Source: CAVRZY01 sp963725415
GTDB taxonomy: Bacteria > Acidobacteriota > Terriglobia > Bryobacterales > Bryobacteraceae
DNA length: 21,919 nt
Direction of reading: 5' to 3'
Assembly: GCA_963725415.1 (NCBI GenBank)
Contig: CAVRZY010000172.1
Coordinates: 1 to 21,919, forward strand
Shown here in pieces: positions 1 to 4,108 of this stretch. The first letter of the stretch is position 1, and each line of letters starts with the position of its first letter. The notes under the pieces were generated by a model, which did no database searches, had not been told where the DNA came from, and worked only from the letters and a program-made list of their open reading frames with translations. The position numbers and the translations under genes are program-made.

Positions 1-106
1 AGATCGCCAAGCGTCTTTGGTAGCTGGATTTGTCGGGCGCTTCGCGCACCCAGGTCTGCAAACCCTCCGTGGATAGCCACGGTTCGATCCGCGCAGGCGG
101 GCGCAT
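1..106 (-). CDS. Partial gene, possible IS630-type transposase N-terminus
   Basis: An open frame starts at ATG 106 and runs off the left edge of the window, giving 35 codons that begin MRPPARIEPWLSTEGLQTWV. A good Shine-Dalgarno (GGGAGA) lies 6 nt upstream and a consensus-like promoter lies further up (125-153). The wording of the peptide (PARIEPWL, then a WV..AP....YQRRLA stretch) resembles, from memory, the N-terminal winged-helix segment of IS630-family transposases and related stand-alone winged-helix proteins. No terminal inverted repeat could be identified and the catalytic DDE part is outside the window, so the family is tentative. The existence of a real gene start is better supported than its function. 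Confidence 0.5.
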   Translation of the reverse strand, partial: MRPPARIEPWLSTEGLQTWVREAPDKSSYQRRLAI

Positions 107-124
107 ATCAGTCTCCCACCTGCA

Positions 125-153
125 ATCATACAATACCCTATGTTTGATGTCAA
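125..153 (-). promoter_or_regulatory. Sigma-70-like promoter of the leftward gene at 106
   Basis: Read on the minus strand there is a perfect -35 box TTGACA (153-148), a 17-nt spacer, and a -10 box TATGAT (130-125) that differs from consensus by one base. It lies about 20 nt upstream of the start codon at 106, so the expected transcript has a very short leader carrying the GGGAGA ribosome site. This is the best-matching promoter seen in the window and is more AT-rich than its surroundings, which would fit an element that brings its own promoter. Confidence 0.65.
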
Positions 154-194
154 ACTGGTATCAGACCCTTACGCAGTGAGCAGGCCCGCGGTTG

Positions 195-318
195 GAACGG
201 CGATTGCCAGGGGAGTGGCGAATCGTTTCCGCGTCCATGGAGCGGCTGACCGCCGTGCAGGCCGCCTCCGGCGGAGAGGCGGCGGTCGCTGGCTAAAGGA
301 AACGGTCTTGACGTTTCC
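195..318 (+). promoter_or_regulatory. Structured leader: tandem hairpins upstream of the DUF5666-like gene
   Basis: Three inverted repeats follow each other before the ribosome site (AGGAGAGGG, 319-327). The first is an imperfect hairpin at about 195-230. The second is at 248-287, with GACCGCC (248-254) able to pair with GGCGGTC (281-287), and an alternative inner stem CCGCCTC (262-268) with GAGGCGG (276-282). The third is GGAAACG (298-304) with CGTTTCC (312-318) around a 7-nt loop. CGTTTCC also occurs at 224-230, so GGAAACG could pair with either copy. The pairings are read directly from sequence. A switching role is inference, and no known riboswitch class was recognised. Confidence 0.4.
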
Positions 319-329
319 AGGAGAGGGAA

Positions 330-1076
330 ATGAAAAGGACATTCTTTTACTGTGTGATCGCGGCGCTTTTCTCGACCGTTGGCCCGAGCGTTGTCCGGGC
401 CGATGAAGACCAGGGTCTTGGAGAAAAGCTGTTCGAAGCTGACTTGATACGGGTAGCGGATTTGGGTTCGACCGAACAACTGGGACCGCTGTTCGGCCCT
501 AACGGGACCGACCCCCTGGAGGCAGGGCTAGTCACGGTGCGCCGGAAACGGCAAATCGAGATACAGATCCAGGGGGCGGTCCCGTCTGTGACCTACCAGG
601 CCTTCTTCTGCCGGTTCGGCTTTCCGCCCAGTGGTTGCGTGGCCCTGGGGCTGGTGCAGACGGACCGGGAGGGCGGTGGAAAAGCGCGGCTGCCGTTTCC
701 GGCCCCGCAGCAGGCCTGGGCCGGCGTGTTCGTTCTCACGCGCAACGCTTCCGTTACGACCAACGAGTTCGTGAGCGGGTTTCGATTCCCTCCGGCTGAG
801 GCGCAGCCGGGCGGCGTGGAAGTGGATCTGAGGGGGAGCGTCGCCAGCTTGAACGTGGCCAACGGCTCGTTCCGACTCGACAAATTGCCCTTAGACATTT
901 TCGTAGGTCCCGCGACGCGGTTCGAGAGGATCGCGGGATTTGCGGCGTTGCAGGTGGGCGATAAGGTCGAGGTGACGGGCTTCACGCGTCCGGACGGCTC
1001 GATTTTTGCGACGCGGGTCAGAAGCGAAGAGAAAGGCGACGAGGGCGAACACGGACCGCACTTGGGTGACCGTTAG
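330..1076 (+). CDS. Secreted protein with C-terminal DUF5666-like domain
   Basis: This 248-aa protein begins with a typical signal peptide (charged MKR, a hydrophobic stretch, likely cleavage near ..VVRA-DE at residue 25). The start is fixed by a strong ribosome site, AGGAGAGGG, 2-8 nt upstream of ATG 330. The middle (about residues 50-160) is rich in short beta-like segments and has two Cys close together (..FFCRFGFPPSGC..), which could form a disulfide after export; I do not recognise it. The C-terminal part (about 165-232) has the DUF5666 pattern: V.LRG.V.S, a FRL segment, T.FE, L.VGD.VEV.GF, DGS..AT.V. DUF5666 domains are small beta-barrels of unknown function, usually in exported proteins. 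The last 14 residues are charged. The gene stands alone, convergent with the integron remnant. Confidence 0.8.
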   Translation: MKRTFFYCVIAALFSTVGPSVVRADEDQGLGEKLFEADLIRVADLGSTEQLGPLFGPNGTDPLEAGLVTVRRKRQIEIQIQGAVPSVTYQAFFCRFGFPPSGCVALGLVQTDREGGGKARLPFPAPQQAWAGVFVLTRNASVTTNEFVSGFRFPPAEAQPGGVEVDLRGSVASLNVANGSFRLDKLPLDIFVGPATRFERIAGFAALQVGDKVEVTGFTRPDGSIFATRVRSEEKGDEGEHGPHLGDR

Positions 1077-1233
1077 GGCGGCTGCCACGAGTGGAGCCGG
1101 CGGATGGTGGGGGAGTGCCCGCAAAAGCGTCAACATAAGCGGCCAGTGAGGATTCAAAGTGCCAAGGGGTCTCACGACACCTATCTGATCGTTGCGCGGG
1201 TTCGGCCCAACTTGGGCGTTTCCCGATGTGGAG

Positions 1234-1298
1234 GTCCAACGACGGCGGCTCAGGCGCGGCGCGTAGTGTGTGCCGTCGGCTGCAACGCCTTGTCGGGC
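1234..1298 (-). other. attC-like site 3 (end of cassette 3)
   Basis: Read on the minus strand, an R''-like box GCCCGAC (1298-1292; consensus RYYYAAC, one mismatch) is followed by an L'' arm with GGCGTTGCAGCC, a variable centre, an L' arm with GCGCCTGAGCC and an R' box GTTGGAC (1240-1234; matches GTTRRRY). The arms pair imperfectly with an unpaired G before CAG, in the place where extrahelical bases occur in attC hairpins. It is the most degenerate of the three sites. The stop codon of the preceding gene lies inside it. Confidence 0.7.
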
Positions 1299-1516
1299 CG
1301 GTACGAGCCAGTTGCACGGGTGGAGCGGCGCCTCTCGATCAAGCGCGTGATCTCCGGAACCAGGCCCTTCGGCACCACCATCACGGTCTGGCCCTGTGAT
1401 TGGAATGCGGCTTCGTCTTCTGTGAGCGCCTCATCCTCAGTTTGTCCCTCGTAATGCTCCAGCACCCTTCGAACCCTGGATACATTCCAGCCAACCGGAA
1501 ATCGATTTCGCTTCAT
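1250..1516 (-). CDS. Putative antitoxin of cassette 3
   Basis: This 88-aa acidic-then-basic protein begins MKRNRFPVGWNVSRVRRVLE. ATG 1516 is chosen because AAAGGAG precedes it at good spacing and relatives I recall start with the same MKRN(R/K)FP; a GTG at 1519 is an alternative. The core (about residues 8-60) has an acidic stretch (EGQTEDEALTEDEAAF) and then QTVMVVPKGLVPEITRLIE, a pattern typical of small antitoxins next to DUF4258/BrnT-like toxins. The gene directly follows the toxin gene, sharing the A of TGATG, so the two are translationally coupled. The final 17 or so residues (..DKALQPTAHTTRRA) are translated from the attC site: the usual stop codon in the R'' box is missing, so the frame runs into the recombination site. 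Function as antitoxin is inferred from pairing. Confidence 0.65.
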   Translation of the reverse strand: MKRNRFPVGWNVSRVRRVLEHYEGQTEDEALTEDEAAFQSQGQTVMVVPKGLVPEITRLIERRRSTRATGSYRPDKALQPTAHTTRRA

Positions 1517-1803
1517 CACTCCTTTCTCCTTTGCCGCCGGCGATAGGCTAAGAGCGGCTTGCCTCGAAGCTCGAATGCGGTAATTACGAAGACCCTGTCC
1601 GGCTTCGGGTCCCGGACGTAAACCACCTTCAAGTATCGACCGGCAGCGGTCTGGCCAATCGCTACGCAGGGACCATCACGACCGGGACGATCCTCTCCCG
1701 GATTCGTCAGCACCTCCACCACCTCTCCTTCATCCACCTCGTGATTCCAGATGTGCGGTTGACCCGTCGCGGGATCGGGGTAGAAGCGGACATCCGCCGG
1801 CAC
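1516..1803 (-). CDS. DUF4258/BrnT-like putative toxin of cassette 3
   Basis: This 95-aa protein has the layout RFYPDPATGQPHIWNH, then VVEVL..P.EDRPGRDG.CVAIGQT.AGRYLKVVY, and ends with VFVITAFELRGKPLLAYRRR. That is the pattern of small DUF4258/BrnT-type proteins with a RelE-like fold, which are often the RNase toxin of type II modules. The conserved His near residue 20 and the basic RRRQRRK tail fit RNA binding, although catalytic residues cannot be assigned from sequence alone. The start is a GTG at 1803 with no clear ribosome site; no better in-frame start is visible before the conserved RFYPDP. It is the first gene of cassette 3, about 60 nt inside the cassette boundary, and is coupled to the antitoxin gene. 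TA modules are common in sedentary integron cassettes because they stabilise the array. Confidence 0.7.
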   Translation of the reverse strand: MPADVRFYPDPATGQPHIWNHEVDEGEVVEVLTNPGEDRPGRDGPCVAIGQTAAGRYLKVVYVRDPKPDRVFVITAFELRGKPLLAYRRRQRRKE

Positions 1804-1864
1804 CAGTATACGAACCGGGGACTCTGCCGCGCAAGCCGAAGTGGCAGGTCACACTTGTTGGCCG

Positions 1865-1935
1865 GCCGAACGACGACGGCTAAGCTGCGGCCGCCGTATC
1901 CTTCGGCAGCCGTCGGCTTCAGCCGCTGGTTGGGC
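1865..1935 (-). other. attC-like site 2 (end of cassette 2)
   Basis: Minus-strand reading: R'' GCCCAAC (1935-1929), an L'' arm with CGGCTGAAGCCGACGG, a centre, an L' arm with GCTTAGCCG and R' GTTCGGC (1871-1865; one mismatch to GTTRRRY). The arm CGGCT-G-AAGC pairs with GCTTAGCCG leaving a single bulged G, the hallmark extrahelical base of attC hairpins. R'' is the exact complement of GTTGGGC, the first bases of this cassette at 2627-2621. It lies about 50 nt beyond the antitoxin stop codon. Confidence 0.8.
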
Positions 1936-1983
1936 GCTCTGAAAGCAAAGATCGCGAGTCGTTCCCCAGATGCCCTCGCAAAC

Positions 1984-2199
1984 TCATACGGCAAGAGGGG
2001 TGAGCTGATAAACGCGCCCAAGTTGGGCTGCTCTCTTGAGATCGCCTCTGCGTAGCGCCTCCCGGACCTCATCCAGTTTCTGGGCATCATCCAAGGACAA
2101 ATAGGGCGACCATCCCGTGTCAGACTGGATCCACTCAATCTCCACCGCGGCGGCGTATTGCCCCTCATGTACCAACTTCGTACCGCGCCTCGTAGTCAT
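1984..2199 (-). CDS. Putative antitoxin of cassette 2
   Basis: This 71-aa protein starts MTTRRGTKLVHEGQYAAAVE. ATG 2199 is chosen because GAGGAG lies 7 nt upstream and because it overlaps the toxin stop codon by 4 nt (ATGA). The N-terminal half is beta-like (LVHEGQYAAAVEIEWI) and the C-terminal half helical (SLDDAQKLDEVREALRRGD LKRAAQLGRVYQL). I recall similar small proteins beside DUF4258 genes in Cyanobacteria and Acidobacteria, where they are left as hypothetical proteins. The antitoxin role is inferred only from gene order and coupling. An upstream in-frame start at 2229 would add ten residues but lies within the toxin gene and has no better ribosome site. Confidence 0.65.
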   Translation of the reverse strand: MTTRRGTKLVHEGQYAAAVEIEWIQSDTGWSPYLSLDDAQKLDEVREALRRGDLKRAAQLGRVYQLTPLAV

Positions 2200-2519
2200 G
2201 ACGTTCTCCTCAGAAAACCCTCTGCCCACCGGTTTGCATCCGGCCTATAGGCGGTGACGACGACGGCTGGGGAATCTGCCTGGCTCGGGATGCCCCACAG
2301 AACATGGATAGGCTCGCCGTCGTGATCCCGCTGCAAGACTGGGACACACGGTCCCTTGTGGTAGGCCGGATACTCTTCGACCACGATGCCCTCGCGGACC
2401 GCTGCGCGGACATCCCTGACCAGGATGCCATCAGCAGCCAGTTCATCGTAGCGATGGTCCGAGACCAGGACCTCACGCCGTGCGACCAAGTCAAGAATGC
2501 GCTGGAAGATCTCGCTCAT
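2196..2519 (-). CDS. DUF4258 putative toxin of cassette 2
   Basis: This is a 107-aa protein starting MSEIFQRILDLV at ATG 2519, with GGAGGAGA about 11 nt upstream. A longer frame reaches back to 2639, but its first 40 codons would be translated from the attC site and cassette leader, so the short start is preferred. The protein shows the DUF4258 pattern: an N-terminal helix, HRYDELAADGILVRDVR (the H..eR...R.I...dV motif), VVEEYP, a GPCVPVLQRD..G.PIHVLWGI strand pair, and VVVTAYRP with a C-terminal W...FLRR. The family is predicted to have an RNase-toxin-like fold related to BrnT and RelE. It is cotranscribed and overlaps by 4 nt with the small partner gene downstream. Cassette context supports a stability role. 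Confidence 0.75.
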   Translation of the reverse strand: MSEIFQRILDLVARREVLVSDHRYDELAADGILVRDVRAAVREGIVVEEYPAYHKGPCVPVLQRDHDGEPIHVLWGIPSQADSPAVVVTAYRPDANRWAEGFLRRTS

Positions 2520-2620
2520 TAGGAAAATCTGTCTCCTCCGCTGCTCACGCGTACAACAGGTGCCTGAAAGCTCCCGAACCTGCTCCCTGTCGAGACGGTA
2601 GCACCTCGTCGCCGCAACCA

Positions 2621-2692
2621 GCCCAACGCTCGCCTTCACCCGCCGCCGACGAGCCGAGCGAGGAGACGGTCGGGTGCAAGGCGTTGTTAGGT
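2621..2692 (-). other. attC-like site 1 (end of cassette 1)
   Basis: This is the clearest recombination site. On the minus strand, R'' ACCTAAC (2692-2686) is followed by the arm CGCCTTGCACCCG, a GC-rich centre, the arm CGGGTGAAGGCG, and R' GTTGGGC (2627-2621). The two arms are perfectly complementary except for one unpaired G (CGCCTT-G-CACCCG), as expected for an attC extrahelical base. Both R boxes match RYYYAAC/GTTRRRY exactly. The oxidoreductase stop codon TAA lies inside R'', a typical cassette arrangement. R'' is the exact complement of the cassette's first bases at 3765-3759. Confidence 0.88.
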
Positions 2693-3682
2693 TTCGTTAC
2701 GATGCTCCATCGTTATTACTACTTTTCCTCGAGCGTGTCCTTCTGCCAGATACTGAATAGCCTGAGGGACCTCACTCAACCTGTAACGCCTGTCGATGAC
2801 CGGCGTTACCTTTCCCGCTTCCATGAGCTCGCGCATGATGGTGAGGTCCTCTTTGCTCGATCTCGCCATAAACATGGCGAACTTCTGGCTCACGAACTGT
2901 GACAATACAAGCGCTATGATCCAACGAGCCAGAAGACCGTTCAGCGACGCGCCGTGTCGTCCGGCCACTCCGGCCCCGATGTATATCCCCTTGGGATTCA
3001 AGACGCGCCTGCATGCGAACAACGAATGGGTCCCCACGAGGTCGAAAATCAGGTCGTAACGTTGCCCACTCGTGGTGAAATCCTGTTGGGTGTAATCAAT
3101 GACCCGATCTGCGCCGACCGATCGGACCATGTTCACATTCCTCGTACTGCATACACCGGTCACATCAGCGCCGAACCACTTGGCGATCTGCACAGCGAGC
3201 GTACCCACGCCTCCGGCCGCACCGTTAATCAAGACCTTTTGCCCCGGCTGAATGTGTCCCTTGTCGCGAAGACCCTGCAATGCGGTGAATGCGGCCACAG
3301 GTACGGAAGCCGCTTGCTCAAACGTCACGTTATCTGGCTTCATGACCAATGCTGACTCGGAGGTACACGCATACTCCGCAAAGGCCCCACGGCACGCGCC
3401 GAACACCTCGTCGCCCGGTTTGAACTGGGTTACGTTCCTGCCAACCGCTTCAACCTGGCCGGCCACATCACGCCCGGGTCGTGTGATCTTTGGTTTGCGC
3501 AGCCCCCCGATCATTAGGCGGGCAAACAACGGTTTACCTCTCATGAGGTGCCAGTCAAGTGGATTTACGGATGCCGCACGAATTCTTATCAAAACCTCAT
3601 CGTCCTTGGGGGTAGGTTTTGCTACCTCCGTGAACTGAAGAACATCCGGGGGTCCGTATTCTGTGTATACGACCGCTCTCAT
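2687..3682 (-). CDS. MDR-family NAD(P)H-dependent oxidoreductase (quinone reductase-like), cassette 1
   Basis: This 331-aa protein is a full-length medium-chain dehydrogenase/reductase of the zinc-free quinone-oxidoreductase branch. The N-terminal GroES-like domain (about residues 1-125) contains the GPPDVLQ start, NPLDWHLMRG, and PGRDVAGQVEAVG..V..FKPGDEVFG. The cofactor domain has VLINGAAGGVGTLAVQIAKWFGADV (about 147-172) with the glycine-rich AAGGVG that binds NAD(P)H. The C-terminal part includes VTPVIDRRYRLSEVPQA, typical of the family. It probably reduces quinones or enones in the cytoplasm; the exact substrate cannot be told. ATG 3682 has AAGGAG 5 nt upstream. The gene fills integron cassette 1, its stop codon overlaps the attC R'' box, and it looks less GC-rich than its neighbours, all consistent with acquisition as a cassette. 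Such a long cassette gene is unusual but not unknown. Confidence 0.9.
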   Translation of the reverse strand: MRAVVYTEYGPPDVLQFTEVAKPTPKDDEVLIRIRAASVNPLDWHLMRGKPLFARLMIGGLRKPKITRPGRDVAGQVEAVGRNVTQFKPGDEVFGACRGAFAEYACTSESALVMKPDNVTFEQAASVPVAAFTALQGLRDKGHIQPGQKVLINGAAGGVGTLAVQIAKWFGADVTGVCSTRNVNMVRSVGADRVIDYTQQDFTTSGQRYDLIFDLVGTHSLFACRRVLNPKGIYIGAGVAGRHGASLNGLLARWIIALVLSQFVSQKFAMFMARSSKEDLTIMRELMEAGKVTPVIDRRYRLSEVPQAIQYLAEGHARGKVVITMEHRNET

Positions 3683-3758
3683 AAGTCTCCTTGAAGATTA
3701 TTTCGATCGGGTCGTTTTTGCGTGTAGTTCACGACAACCTGACCGATAAGTTTGTGAA

Positions 3759-3895
3759 ACCTAACTCTTGATTATACCGACCCGCATAAAACGGGTCCTG
3801 GTCCGCATAAGACGCAACCGAGACCCAGGACGCGCGGCGCCAACTGCTTAGATTGTAACGAGTTGTGTTCCATTCGGCAATCTGCCTCCGCGGTC
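3759..3895 (-). promoter_or_regulatory. attI-like site with cassette promoter Pc
   Basis: This 137-bp stretch between the integrase remnant and cassette 1 holds no gene. Read on the minus strand it contains a core site GTTAGGT (3765-3759) matching GTTRRRY, and 5 nt before it a perfect -10 box TATAAT (3776-3771). The best -35 candidate at 17-nt spacing (AGGACC) is weak. Transcription would begin about at the cassette boundary and run into the oxidoreductase. Two direct repeats of TTATGCGG (3810-3803 and 3789-3782) are spaced 21 bp apart, two helical turns, as integrase-binding repeats in attI sites can be. An inverted repeat GACCCG/CGGGTC (3779-3784 and 3792-3797) overlaps them. The assignment rests on position and these motifs. 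Confidence 0.6.
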
Positions 3896-4108
3896 TTAGG
3901 CCGACCGCTCGGTCCGCATATCGAAGGGGCTGTGGACCCCGCGCCCGCCAGGGTTGAACACGTGCCTGTAGAACCGGTGGGCCGCCCGCCGGACCTCCTT
4001 CTGAATGACCGACTCGTGCAGGTGGTGAGGATGCTGGATGCCCGTAGCTCGATCGACATAGTGGAAAGAAGCAGGAAAGACCCACTGACCGCTTCTTGGG
4101 CAGTGCGG
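3896..4108 (-). pseudogene. intI: Integron integrase remnant (truncated and internally deleted)
   Basis: The minus-strand frame following the esterase stop codon encodes 70 residues up to TAA 3898-3896. It includes GQWVFPASFHYVDRATG, HPHHLHESVIQKEVRRA and RFYRHVFNPGGRGVHSPFD. These match, in order, three C-terminal segments of integron integrases: the (W)Q(Y/W)VFP..R..D..(S/T)G block, the RHHLHES.(L/I)QK.V..A block and the (I)YTHVLNRGGRGVRSPLD block. The stretch that normally lies between the last two, with the HTFRHSFATHLLE box and the LGH motif, is missing, so HxxR of the active site is gone while the Tyr of the last block remains. The N-terminal three quarters are also missing, cut exactly at the esterase stop. 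Tyrosine recombinase activity must be lost. Family assignment is from recalled motifs and should be confirmed by a protein search. Confidence 0.8.

Larger units (their letters stand above)
1234..4108 (-). mobile_element. Degenerate integron: intI remnant, attI-like region, three cassettes
   Basis: All parts read leftward: an integron integrase fragment (4108-3896), an attI-like stretch with a promoter box (3895-3759), and three cassettes bounded by core sites. Cassette 1 is about 3764-2627 (oxidoreductase), cassette 2 about 2626-1871 (DUF4258 pair), cassette 3 about 1870-1240 (BrnT/DUF4258-like pair). Each cassette ends in an attC-like palindrome of 65-72 bp. Cassette 1 begins G|TTAGGT and its attC R'' box is ACCTAAC; cassette 2 begins G|TTGGGC and its R'' box is GCCCAAC. 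Both are exact complements, as required if each cassette once existed as a circle. Cassette 3 is complementary at only 5 of 7 positions. The integrase has the same direction as the cassettes, unlike class 1 integrons but like the inverted-integrase integrons known from Spirochaetes, Chlorobi and Planctomycetes. The integrase can no longer be active, so any recombination would need an enzyme supplied from elsewhere. Confidence 0.8.

Noticed and set aside
1206..1218. GCCCAACTTGGGC palindrome, with a near-identical one at about 2016-2030
   Set aside because: The second copy lies inside the cassette 2 antitoxin coding sequence and neither is placed like an attC arm; most likely chance in GC-rich DNA.
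1077..1233. Possible fourth cassette beyond attC3
   Set aside because: No further R''/L'' arm was found before the convergent DUF5666-like gene and no convincing frame is present; the region seems to be plain intergenic sequence.
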